Source: Stomorhina lunata
Lineage: Eukaryota; Arthropoda; Insecta; Diptera; Rhiniidae
Reading direction: 5' to 3'
DNA: 64,000 nucleotides
Assembly (NCBI GenBank): GCA_933228675.1
Contig: OW121742.1
Span: forward strand, 17,128,489 to 17,192,488
Part shown: positions 49,941-61,060 of the stretch, piece by piece
Numbering within the stretch: position 1 is the first letter of the stretch
Layout: every line of letters begins with the position of its first letter
Made by a program: the position numbers and the translations under genes
The notes under the pieces: model-generated
Database searches by the model: none
Told to the model about the DNA's origin: nothing
The model's input: only the letters and a program-made list of their open reading frames with translations

Positions 49941-50048
49941 AGGAATTTGGTTTCTCCGCAAACATTTTTTGGCTTTTTATCAATAAATTGATCTGTTACA
50001 TTAATAAATAAATGTAACAGGTTTGGGATCAAATGCAAATACACTTCT
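49814..50048 (+). mobile_element. Hammerhead-bearing element, copy C
   Basis: Starts at the inverted-repeat centre and runs through the ribozyme motif (49899-49944), a perfect 10 bp hairpin (49993-50002 and 50011-50020) and GGGATCAAATGCAAATAC. A 24 bp motif beginning CCCGACTAATTTG follows at 50068-50091. A short minus-strand ORF across it is not supported as a gene. Confidence 0.65.
49899..49944 (+). ncRNA. Hammerhead ribozyme-like motif, copy C
   Basis: Same architecture as copy B: stem I TCCTC/GAGGA, CTGAAGA at 49904-49910, stem II GATGG/CCATC with a 9-base loop, GAAA at 49930-49933, palindromic stem III ACGCGT, cleavage expected after C49939. It differs from copy B only in the stem II loop. 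Confidence 0.75.
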
Positions 50049-51489
50049 TTTTGAATAATATTTACATCCCGACTAATTTGTTATTTTTTGATATAAAAAT
50101 TTATATAAAAATTAAAAAAAATAATTTTTACTCTTTATTCTAAATGTCTATAAATGAATTTATGCCGAAAATTTTTTAAATATTTTTGTGAGAATTTAAT
50201 CTTTAAATTTAAAAATGTGTGCATACTTTTAGGTTTAAAATGTACTAATTTCAGTAGCTTTACAGCAGTAAAACTTAAAAAACTATTTAAGTACTTTAGA
50301 ACATTTGGTTGGCGCACAAAATGTGGCTATTAAGTTGTGTACTTTAATTGTTACAAAAATCTGTTGCCTGCTTTTAGGTTGGTACTAAATATACTTATTT
50401 AGACTTTCAGTTTAACATGAGCAATAATATGCTTTTTTCATTGATTCCAAAATTATTTACAAAAATTATAACTATTTCAATAAAAAGTTAACAATAAAAT
50501 AAAGTCTATACTTAGGCCTTGAAAAATTTTAAGTTTGCTTTATTTTTCTGATATTTACTAAACAAAAGAATTTAAAATAGTTTCCTATAAAAATTGAAAA
50601 ACTTTAAACAAATTAAAAGAAAAATATACGAAACTTGACGTCAAACTTAAATTTTATTTAGAGTTTTTTTTTAATTTGCCAAATTCTTGTTCTAGACTTA
50701 TTTATTTTAAAAATATTTGCTGAAATAACAAAACAGCTAATAAATATTTGTTCTATAATCACAAGAAAGTGTTAAAAATAAATTTTCAATAATAAAAAAT
50801 CTAAAGTCAATAAAACGGAAATGAAAGAAAATTTTAATAAAAAAAAAAAAAAAAAAAACAAAAACTTTTCAATGAAATTTAATTGCTTTAATGCTGATGC
50901 CCGAAAATACTAACAAATTGTTAAAATTATTATCATTATCATCTGTTTTCATAATTGAAACATCGAAAATTGAAATTTAATTATAATTAATTGACAACAA
51001 ATGTTTATTTAATATTTTTGGTATTTATTGAGAATTTGTATTTAATTTGGTTATTTCTATGCAAATATTTCTGTGCAAATAATCTGTCGGTTTAAATTTA
51101 ATTTGATGATTTTGATGAAAGGCCTCCTCATCTCATCGCTTATAATGAAGATGATAAAACGCAATTGCGAAAAAAAGAAATTCCTTTATTCACTAGAGAG
51201 ATACGGACCTAAACGACGCCACAATTTATCTAAACATAATGAATTTTGATACAAAACAAAAATAAATAAATATTTTTCTAAGAGGGAAACGAAAAAAATT
51301 TCAAATAATAACAAAAACTGAAATTCTTAATTACACCCACGCAGAAAAAGTCGAATGAAATTTTTAATTATAAGAAACTTTTTTTTATTGATGTTATTTT
51401 GTTGGTTTTATTTTTATATAAATCAATCATTTAAAGGGGTTTAGAAAGAGGTAGAATAAAAACCTGAAAATTTGTCGGAATGATTTTTA
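50049..51489. other. AT-rich non-satellite sequence, no gene seen
   Basis: Unique AT-rich DNA with a GCATACTTTTAGG motif at 50221 and a poly-A run near 50839. The 60-codon minus-strand ORF near 50135-50317 shows no family resemblance. Confidence 0.4.
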
Positions 51490-53450
51490 ATTTTTCAAAA
51501 ATTTACTTTTTATAGGAAATTTTTGAAAAATTTACTTTTATAGGAAATTTTTCAAAAATTTACTTTTTATAGGAAATTTTTCAAAAATTTATTTTTTATA
51601 GGAAATTTTTCAAAAATTTACTTTTTATAGGAAATTTTTCAAAAATTTACTTTTTATAGGGAAATTTTTCAAAAATTTACTTTTATAGGAAATTTTTGAA
51701 AAAATTTACTTTTTATAGGAAATTTTTGAAAAAATTTACTTTTTATAGGAAATTTTTCAAAAAATTTACTTTTTATAGGAAATTTTTCAAAAATTTACTT
51801 TTTATAGGAAATTTTTCAAAAATTTATTTTTTATAGGAAATTTTTCAAAAATTTACTTTTTATAGGAAATTTTTCAAAAATTTACTTTTTATAGAAAATT
51901 TTTGAAAAAATTTACTTTTTATAGGAAATTTTTCAAAAATTTACTTTTTATAGGAAATTTTTCAAAAATTTACTTTTTATAGGAAATTTTTCAAAAATTA
52001 ACTTTTTATAGAAAATTTTTCAAAAATTTACCTTTTACAGGAAATTTTTCAAAAATTAACTTTTTATAGGAAATTTTTCAAAAATTTACTTTTTATAGGA
52101 AATTTTTCAAAAATTTATTTTTTAAAGGAAATTTTTAAAAAATTTACTTTTTATAGGAAATTTTTAAAAAATTTACTTTTTATAGGAAATTTTTAAAAAA
52201 TTTACTTTTTATAGGAAATTTTTCAAAAATTTACTTTTTATAGGAAATTTTTCAAAAATTTACTTTTTATAGGAAATTTTTCAAAAATTTACTTTTTATA
52301 GGAAATTTTTCAAAAATTTACTTTTTATAGGAAATTTTTAAAAAATTTACTTTTTATAGGAAATTTTTGAAAAAATTTACTTTTTATAGGAAATTTTTCA
52401 AAAATTTACTTTTTATAGGAAATTTTTCAAAAATTTACTTTTTATAGGAAATTTTTGAAAAAATTTACTTTTTATAGGAAATTTTTGAAAAAATTTACTT
52501 TTTATAGGAAATTTTTGAAAAAATTTACTTTTTATAGGAAATTTTTGAAAAAATTTACTTTTTATAGGAAATTTTTCAAAAATTTACTTTTTGTAGGAAA
52601 TTTTTCAAAAATTTATTTTTTGTAGGAAATTTTTCAAAAATTTACTTTTTATAGGAAATTTTTCAAAAATTTACTTTTTATAGGAAATTTTTCAAAAATT
52701 TACTTTTTATAGGAAATTTTTCAAAAATTTACTTTTTATAGGAAATTTTTCAAAAATTTACTTTTTATAGGAAATTTTTCAAAAATTTACTTTTTATAGG
52801 AAATTTTTCAAAAATTTACTTTTTATAGGAAATTTTTCAAAAATTTACTTTTTATAGGAAATTTTTCAAAAATTTACTTTTTATAGGAAATTTTTGAAAA
52901 AATTTACTTTTTATAGGAAATTTTTGAAAAAATTTACTTTTTATAGGAAATTTTTGAAAAAATTTACTTTTTATAGGAAATTTTTGAAAAAATTTACTTT
53001 TTATAGGAAATTTTTGAAAAAATTTACTTTTTATAGGAAATTTTTGAAAAAATTTACTTTTTATAGGAAATTTTTGAAAAAATTTACTTTTTATAGGAAA
53101 TTTTAAAAAAAATTTACTTTTTATAGGAAATTTTTGAAAAAATTTACTTTTTATAGGAAATTTTTCAAAAATTTACTTTTTGTAGGAAATTTTTCAAAAA
53201 TTTACTTTTTGTAGGAAATTTTTCAAAAATTTACTTTTTATAGGAAATTTTTCAAAAATTTACTTTTCATAGGAAATTTTTCAAAAATTTACTTTTTATA
53301 GGAAATTTTTCAAAAATTTACTTTTTATAGGAAATTTTTCAAAAATTTACTTTTTAAGGAAATTTTTCAAAAATTTACTTTTTAAGGAAATTTTTCAAAA
53401 ATTTACTTTTTATAGGAAATTTTTCAAAAATTTTATAATATTGAAATTTT
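51490..53450 (+). repeat. Satellite family F, array 1 (29-30 bp unit)
   Basis: About 66 units of TTTTTATAGGAAATTTTTC then AAAAATTTAC. Units vary mainly in TTTTTCAAAAA against TTTTTGAAAAAA. Its exact reverse complement makes up array 2 at 59.5-61.0 kb, on the other side of the exon at 57347. Confidence 0.97.
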
Positions 53451-54240
53451 TCTGAAAAAAATATTAAACCTCCAAACACCACGACATACCTATTTTCAGG
53501 CAAAACCGCTTTAATTTTAGTTGATTCACCTAGACATCCTCTAGCAACAATGTCTATTAAGTAAATAAATTAAATTTCCTATTTTGTTCCAAGAATCAGT
53601 TTAACACATAAAACCATAAAATGATTAATAAACTCCCCAAAGCTTTAAGCCTCAATAGACATTTAACACCAATTTAAAAAGAAAAACACATACAAACACA
53701 CATAGATAATACATATGAGTCTCAACAACATTTACGCAAAACATTATACGTGAACATGAACACATCCGACACAGCTACAGGTGCAATCTAAACCAGGTCC
53801 CTGGGACCATTATACAAAATTCTACAAAGCACTTGAATTTAATGGGATTTAGGTTTTTATGATTTTGTTAAAGGATTTAAAAAATAAAAGCATATTTTGA
53901 TTTGGTTTTAGTACAATTTGTTGTGAAATGTAATTCCAAAGGGAAATGGTGTACAGATTGAGAATAATAAATGAAAAACAATTAAACACAAGTTTATAGA
54001 AGAGTTACCTACAAATGCGTCTATAAATATGAATTCAACATGTTAAAGAGGTTGTAGTATATTCAGTAAAGGAGCAAAACCTTTATATGCACCTAAAAGT
54101 ATGCACCATAAACTTTTCTAAAATCTTTATGTTTTTACTTCTTATATGAACTGTATAATATTCGATATGAATCGAAATCAGAGATTTAAAAAATCGTGTT
54201 GCATACTTTGAGGAAGTTTTAGGAAAAATTTTTACAATAA
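53451..54240. other. AT-rich non-satellite sequence, no gene seen
   Basis: Unique DNA. CTAAAAGTATGCA at 54093 and GCATACTTTGAGG at 54201 are two facing copies of the recurrent motif. No exon seen. Confidence 0.4.
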
Positions 54241-56290
54241 ATTTAATTAGGAAAAAATTATATCAAAAAATGTTCTTTGCAAGAAATTTATCGATAAAGA
54301 CTCTTTTAAAAAAATTATCCAAAACAAATTTTTATAGAAATAAGGAAAATTACAGTACAAAATTTTCTATAAAACAAGTTTTTCCCAAAAAAAATTTTAA
54401 TATAAAATTTTTTATAGTTTTTTACAAAAATATTAAAATTGTATACCCGAAAGCTTTATATATAAAAATTTTTTATAAAAAAAATGTATAATATATTTTT
54501 CTGCCCGAAAACGTTCTATGTTATTTTCTTTATAAAAATTTTATACCCGAAATTTTTCTTTATAAAAATTTTATACCCGAAATTTTTCTTTATAAAAATT
54601 TTATACCCGAAATTTTTCTATGTAAAAATTTTATACCCAAAAATTTTTAATATAAAAATTATACACACAAAAATTTTTTACACAAAAATTTTATAACCCA
54701 AAATTTCCTAAATAAAAATTTTATGCCTAAAATTTTCTATAAACAAAATTTTTTCCCCGAAAAAACAATAAAAATTTTCTTTAAAAAAATCTATACCAGA
54801 AAATTTTCTATTTAAAAATTTTATACCCGAAAATTTTTTATATAAAAATTTTATACGCAAAAATGTTTTATATAAAAATTGTATATCCGAAAATTTTCTT
54901 TACAAAAATTTTATAACCGAAAATTTTCTACATAAAAAATCTTATACTTGAATTTTTCTATTTAAAAATTTTATACCCGAAAATATAATAAAAAATTTCA
55001 ATGAAAATTTTAAACCGAAAATTTTCTACGTAAAAATTGTATAACCGAAAATTTTCAATAAAAAAATTTTATACCAGAAAATTTTTTATGTAAAAATTTT
55101 ACACAAAAAAATTTTCAATACGAAAAGTTTACAACCGAAAATATTCTCTACAAAAAATTTTCTATTTAAAAATTTTATACCTGAAAATAAAAAAATAATG
55201 AAAAATTTTATACCCAAAATTTTCTATATAAAAAATTTATACTCAAAAATATAATACGAAATTTCAATGAAAAATTGAATACCCGAAAAATTTCTATACA
55301 AAAATTTTATAACTAAAATTGTTTAATAGAAAAATTGTATACTCAAAAATTTTTCATAGAAAAATTTTATTACCGAAAATTTTCTTTACAAAAATTTTAT
55401 AACCGAAAATTTTCTAGATAAAAATTTTATACTAATTTTCTATAAAAAAAATTGTATACCCAAAAATATTATAAAAAATTTCAATGAAAAATTGTATATC
55501 CAAAATTTTCTATGTGAAAATTGTATACCCGAAAATTTTCTATATAAAAAAACTCATACCCGAAAATATAATAAAAAATTTCAATGAAAAACTTTGTACC
55601 TGAAAATTTTCTTTACAAAAATTTTTTAACCGAAAAAAGTCAATAGAAAAATTTTGTATCCGAAAATTTTTTCTAGTAAAATGTTATAGCCGAAAATTTT
55701 CTATTTACAAATTGTATACCCGAAAATTTTCTATGTAAAAATTTTATAGCCAAAAATTGTGTACCCAAAAATTTTCTATACAAAAATTTTATAACCAAAA
55801 ATTTTCTATATAAAAAATTTATACCCGAAAATATAATAAAAATTTCAATAAAAAAATTGTACCTGAAAATTTTTGATAAAAAAAATTTTATACCCGAAAA
55901 TTTTTTATATAAAAATTTTACACCTGAAAATTTTTTAATTTTTTACCAAACATTTTTTTATAGAAAATTTTATAGCCGAAAATTTATCATAGAAAAATTT
56001 TTTGACCGAATATTTTCAAAAGAAAAACTTTGTACTCATTACTTTTCTATAGCAAAATTTTAAACCCGAAAATTTTCAATTGTAAAATTATTAATACGAA
56101 AATTTCTAAGCTTTGTACCCGAAAATTTTTCATAAAAAAAATTTTATACCCGAAAATTTTTTATATAAAAATTTTACACCTGAAAATTTTTTAAATTTTT
56201 TACCGAACATTTTTTATAGAAAATTTTATAGCCGAAAATTTATCATAGAAAAATTTGTTGACCGAATATTTTCAAAAGAAAAACAACTTT
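54241..56290. repeat. Satellite family G (TATACCCGAAAATTTTC type)
   Basis: Degenerate ~29-30 bp units of TATAAAAATTTTATACCCG plus AAAATTTTC. A ~170 bp segment is duplicated at an offset of about 256 bp (about 55861-56030 and 56117-56285; both include TTTTACACCTGAAAATTTTT and GACCGAATATTTTCAAAAG). Confidence 0.88.
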
Positions 56291-57346
56291 AAAAAATAAA
56301 TAAACAATCCTATAAAATTCATTGAAACGCCTAAAGGTAGGCAATAATATTCTATTAAATATTTCTTGGGGTCTCGTTTTCTGACACGATCTTAAAGAAT
56401 AAATAAACAATCTTGAAAAATTCATACAGTATTTTGAAACGCTTAAAAGTATGCAACAGTAGTTTCTTAACATTTTTTAGATCTCGTTTAAAATGCCAGT
56501 CAGTCCTTAATATCTACTTGCCTCCTAAAAACATGATATTTGTTACAGTCTCTTAGATCTTGTTATGAAAGTCCTAATTCGGTCACAAAAATCTAGTTTT
56601 ATATCGATTTTATATGAGTCCGAAAAGATTTGAGTAAAAACTTTTAAAAATTCAAAACAAGAAAACCTGAAATATAAAAAACCTTTATTGAAACCACCCT
56701 AATAAAGCACAAAAAATCAAACCGCAACCATAACACGAGCATATACACAAATAATCCGACACATGTTGTGGTACAGACCCATTAGGTAATGAATTCTTTA
56801 AGTTCCAAAAGCAAACCTTAGCAACTCTACTTACAAGCTTTTTAAATCTTTTTATAAAATGAATCTTTTAAAGCTCTGCTTTAATTCTTCATTCCCTGAA
56901 CAATGAAGCTGAAAAGTCATTTATTAAACTTTTAAGATTTTCCCCAACATTTCGAGTTAAATGAGTTTTCCTTATGAATGGAAGGAGGAGTATGAAAGAG
57001 GAGGAATGACTATGAACTGATTAATGTAACAAAACCGCACAAATCTTAAGACTGGAAATTTCAATTAAAGCTTTTCAATTAAACATGTAGATTACAAAAT
57101 AGAAAGTATTGTGTTGAGTTGTGATGAAAAAGCCATAAGCTTAAAAGCACATAACATTAACATAGAAAAAATTAAAAAGGAAAACCCAAAATTGTTAAGG
57201 TTTTTTTAACACTTAACTATTCCTTTAATTGCTTTAAATTTACAACCTTTTTATGGTGTTTTTTTTTTTTTTTTTTGTTTTTAGTCTTTATTTTTTGTTG
57301 TTTAAAGTTTTTCACCAATTTCCAAACCCTTTCTCCCTTTTTACAG
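56291..57346. other. Intron end, no other gene seen
   Basis: Unique AT-rich DNA. A small duplication is visible: AATAAATAAACAATC with GAAACGC and a CTTAAAAGTATGCAA/CCTAAAGGTAGGCAA motif near 56295-56350 and again near 56397-56455. The last ~45 bases are pyrimidine-rich and end in the acceptor TTTTTACAG (57338-57346). Confidence 0.5.
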
Positions 57347-57613
57347 AACCCAGAAAAGACAAGACTGATGCACAACATGGTGGTGGCAATGGCACACTAT
57401 CACCAAATACAGAACAGCCACCCTGTCAGGGTTCAATGTTGCCACCACCCGGTGGCGGCAACATGATTGGTAGCTCCCAACAACAAAATCACTCACACAT
57501 GGTTAGTGGTCGTGATCAACATGATTCCCATACACAAAATTCCAAACTGGAACGTCCCAATACGTTGGGCACCAATAAACTAGCACGACGTGTCAATGTC
57601 TGCTATGAACACT
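57347..57613 (+). CDS. Internal coding exon, unidentified Gly/His/Gln-rich protein
   Basis: 267 nt, flanked by a strong acceptor (CCCTTTTTACAG) and a consensus donor (GTAAGT at 57614-57619). The open frame is phase 1 at both ends, so the exon can be included or skipped without a frameshift. It encodes about 89 residues: a charged start (PRKDKTD), then GGGNG, a PPPGGGNM stretch, QQQNHSH, and a more ordered end, NTLGTNKLARRVNVCYEH. No catalytic motif or membrane segment is visible; it looks like a disordered cytoplasmic or scaffold region. GC content and codon usage stand out sharply from the surroundings. I do not recognise the protein. The ATG upstream at 57253 lies in the intron and is not a start. 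Confidence 0.82.
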
Positions 57614-57966
57614 GTAAGTAAATTTTCAAAATTTTTCGTTTTTCATAATCCAAAATTGTCATCCGAATCATATATCATGACTTAACTATCCATTAAACTC
57701 TTCACAAACGTATATCTAAAAATAGTTGATATAATCTCATTATCACTTTCAAAAAATGACTTGGTTCTAATTTAGTTCTGCCACATGGTTTGATCTTTAT
57801 AAAATACCTCTGACAAGTGCAATCAATTATTTTTAGTATCATTTCTTCAATCGTTAGCAATTTATAATCACAACTCCAATTTTGAGTTAGTGCGGGCAAT
57901 GTGGTATAGGCTATAGGGAATGGTATAGTAACTTATCTCTTAAACTGACCAGATAATGAAATGAGA

Positions 57967-58308
57967 AACGATTTGTAATATTTTTTCAAGTTATTCTGGG
58001 ATTTTGTACATATCGGCAGACTATAAACTCTTTTATAGTCTGGACACAGTTTATAGCATATGCTATTATCGAGACCCTGGACGACACTTTGGTTAATACA
58101 TAGTTTGATTAAAACGGTGTTCACTTTTGATCAAGACTATGAACAATACAATGATTGAGACTATGATCAAGATTTTAATGTAAGCTTTCGTGGATGAGAC
58201 TATAACCGATAATATGGTCGATTTGAATTTAATTTCTATTCGGTTAACAAAACAGAGCCGATATGTACAAAATCCCAGAATAACTTGAAAAAATATAAAG
58301 AATCGTTA
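57967..58308. mobile_element. MITE-like unit with ~51 bp inverted ends
   Basis: Arms 57967-58017 and 58257-58308 are complementary. A perfect core of about 39 bp includes TATTCTGGGATTTTGTACAT and ATCGGC. The interior carries a secondary hairpin, AGACTATAAA/TTTATAGTCT, near 58018-58041 and several GACTAT repeats. No ORF. The class cannot be assigned. It lies about 350 bp downstream of the exon donor. Confidence 0.65.
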
Positions 58309-58430
58309 CTTGTTAGTCTGGACTAGTATTGTTCATCGAGAATGAGGTTAAGCCGACATTTATATTAATTTGCTATGAACTTGGAAAATTTTTCGTTTTC
58401 TTTTTCCAATATGATAAAGTCTGCAATTTT

Positions 58431-58572
58431 AGGATGACTCAGGAGTTAAGGATGACTTAGCAATTAAGGATGACTCAGCACTACATGATGACACAACAGT
58501 TTAAGAATTACCCAGCAATTCAAGATGACTTAGCAGTTTTAGGATGACTTAGTAGTTAAAGGATGACTCAGT
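58431..58572. repeat. Minisatellite with TGACTCA (AP-1-like) sites
   Basis: About seven imperfect ~20 bp units of the type AGGATGACTCAGCAGTTA. Three units carry TGACTCA, the AP-1/TRE consensus; others have TGACTTA. Confidence 0.8.
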
Positions 58573-59490
58573 CTTTTTTTTCAACCCCTAAATTGAAAAA
58601 AGTACCAAACACGTGTTTGATATTTCTTCATAAATTATAGTTTTAGTTTCATTGGTTTAAACGAAATAAAAAGGTTAAAAACAAAGAATTTTTCCCGTTT
58701 TTGTTTCCGTGTTAATTATTTCAATACGTCAAAAAAAAAGTACCAACATTTTTTTTATTCTATTTTCCCCCTATTCTTTAAAAAAATACTAAACACGTAT
58801 TCCCTGATTTTTACAGGTGATTTTGTTCCTATCGCCCTTATTTTTGGTCACATAACGTTACCAAATGTTCAGTTTATTACCCCCTAAGAGGCCGAATTTT
58901 TAAAAGTGCCGAATACGTGGCCTTTTATTTTCATTACTAATCTCAAAGTAATTTTATTTTCATTTTTATCAATTTTCTTCAAGATATATAATGTTACCGA
59001 TTTTGGCCCTTTTTACCCCCTAATTTTAAAAATGTACCAAACACGTGTTTGATATTTCGTTAATGTCAATTGACCTCTCTTTAAATTATATTTCTGTCTT
59101 CATTGGTTTAAAATATGTTTAATCTTAAAAAAACAAATAATTAACCCATTTTACCCTATTAGTCTAAAAAGTACCAAACACGTGATTATCATATTTTTAT
59201 TTTTTGTCTAATGCGGTAATTTTTGTTTCTATGTACATTTGGCACTTCTGGGAACCCACATGTATACTAGATTCCAAAAAGTCCAAACATTTCAGTTCAC
59301 CCTGTTCCATTCCCCTTTTGTTCCTTTTTCATAAAAGTACTAAACATGATTCCTGTAATTTTTGTATCTGATTCAAACACAATTTTAAATTTGTTTCTAT
59401 CATTTTATTTTTGTAGATATAACGTAAGTGATTTTTACATTTTTTAACCCATTTTACCGCCTCAGCTTTGAAAAATACATTCTTAGTCCT
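58573..59490. repeat. Decayed ~130 bp tandem repeat with CACGTG sites
   Basis: Six to seven diverged units, each with a C-rich stretch (ACCCCCTAA), then AAAAGTACCAAACACGTG and a T-rich part. Motif starts near 58603, 58740, 58785, 58905, 59033, 59168 and 59336. The best copies contain ACACGTGT, a palindromic E-box. Confidence 0.65.
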
Positions 59491-59519
59491 TGCCCTGTGA
59501 TCTGGGCAATCAGAACCAC

Positions 59520-61060
59520 CTGTAAAAAGAAAATTTTTAAAAATTTCCTATAAAAAGTAAATTTTTGAAAATTTCCTATAAAAAGTAAATTTTTGAAAAT
59601 TTCCTATAAAAAGAAAATTTGATCAAAATTTCCTCCAAAAAGTAAATTTTTGAAAAATTTCCTATAAAAAGTAAATTTTTGAAAAATTTCCTATAAAAAG
59701 TAAATTTTTGAAAAATTTCCTATAAAAAGTAAATTTTTGAAAAATTTCCTATAAAAAGTAAATTTTTGAAAAATTTCCTATAAAAAGTAAATTTTTGAAA
59801 AATTTCCTATAAAAAGTAAATTTTTGAAATATTTCCTATAAAAAGTAAATTTTTGAAAAATTTCCTATAAAAAGTAAATTTTTGAAAAATTTCCTATAAA
59901 AAGTAAATTTTTGAAAAATTTCCTATAAAAAGTAAATTTTTGAAAAATTTCCTATAAAAAGTAAATTTTTAAAAAATTTCCTATAAAAAGTAAATTTTTG
60001 AAAAATTTCCTATAAAAAGTAAATTTTTGAAAAATTTCCTATAAAAAGTAAATTTTTGAAAAATTTCCTATAAAAAGTAAATTTTTGAAAAATTTCCTAT
60101 AAAAAGTAAATTTTTGAAAAATTTCCTATAAAAAGTAAATTTTTGAAAATTTTTTTGAAAAATTTCCTATAAAAAGTAAATTTTTGAAAAATTTCCTATA
60201 AAAAGTAAATTTTTGAAAAATTTCCTATAAAAAGTAAATTTTTGAAAAATTTCCTATAAAAAGTAAATTTTTGAAAAATTTCCTATAAAAAGTAAATTTT
60301 TGAAAAATTTCCCATAAAAAGTAAATTTTTGAAAAATTTCCCATAAAAAGTAAATTTTTGAAAATTTTCCTTTATAAAAAGTAAATTTTTGAAAAATTTC
60401 CTTTTTAAAAATTAAAGTTTTGAAAAATTTCCTTTTTAAAAATTAAATTTTTGAAAAATTTCCTTTTTAAAAATTAAATTTTTGAAAAATTTCCTTTTTA
60501 AAAATTAAATTTTTGAAAAATTTCCTTTATAAAAAGTAAATTTTTGAAAATGTTCCTTTATAAAAAGTAAATTTTTGAAAAATTTCCTATAAAAAGTAAA
60601 TTTTTGAAAAATTTGCTTTAAAAAGTAAATTTTTGAAAAATTTCCTTTAAAAAGTAAATTTTTGAAAAATTTCCTATAAAAAGTAAATTTTTGAAAAATT
60701 TCCTACAAAAAGTAAATTTTGTAAAATTTCCGTTTTAAAAATTAAATTTTTGAAAAATTTCCTTTTTAAAAATTAAATTTTTGAAAAATTTCCTTTATAA
60801 AAAGTAAATTTTTGAAAATTTTCCTTTATAAAAAGTAAATTTTTGAAAATTTTCCTTTATAAAAAGTAAATTTTTGAAAAATTTCCTATAAAAAGTAAAT
60901 TTTTGAAAAATTTCCTATAAAAAGTAAATTTTTAAAAAATTTCCTATAAAAAGTAAATTTTTGAAAAATTTCCTATAAAAAGTAAATTTTTGAAAAATTT
61001 CCTATAAAAAGTAAATTTTTAAAAATTAGTAATTAGTAAATTCTATAAAAAGTAAATATT
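59520..61060 (-). repeat. Satellite family F, array 2 (inverted relative to array 1)
   Basis: About 50 units of TTTTTGAAAAATTTCC then TATAAAAAGTAAA, the reverse complement of array 1. It is very homogeneous at 59640-60300. Variants with CTTTTTAAAAATTAAA occur near 60400-60530 and 60730-60780. Confidence 0.97.

Larger units (their letters stand above)
1..57346 (+). other. Putative giant intron (5' end outside the window)
   Basis: No convincing host coding exon appears on either strand upstream of the acceptor at 57345-57346, whereas two in-phase + strand exons follow it. The simplest reading is that this whole stretch is one very long first or internal intron filled with satellites and transposons. 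A zero-length recursive splice site at 13733/13734 on the same strand fits that reading. The alternative is that part of it is intergenic and the 5' exons were missed because they are short or non-coding. The extent is inferred from absence of coding sequence, not seen directly. Confidence 0.45.

Noticed and set aside
52894..53106. 70-codon KKFTFYRKFL repeat ORF
   Set aside because: It arises where the family F unit is locally 30 bp; it is satellite, not a gene.
57253..57346. ATG at 57253 as the start of the exon ORF
   Set aside because: The sequence before 57347 is a poly-T tract ending in a splice acceptor. Its translation is a run of Phe with no similarity to the exon.
58805..58825. Recursive splice site in TTTTTACAGGTGATT
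   Set aside because: GTGATT is a poor donor and the site lies in a decayed tandem repeat.
281..61060. Centromeric or telomeric satellite block
   Set aside because: Arrays are short, belong to many families and are interspersed with unique DNA and coding exons, so an intronic location fits better.
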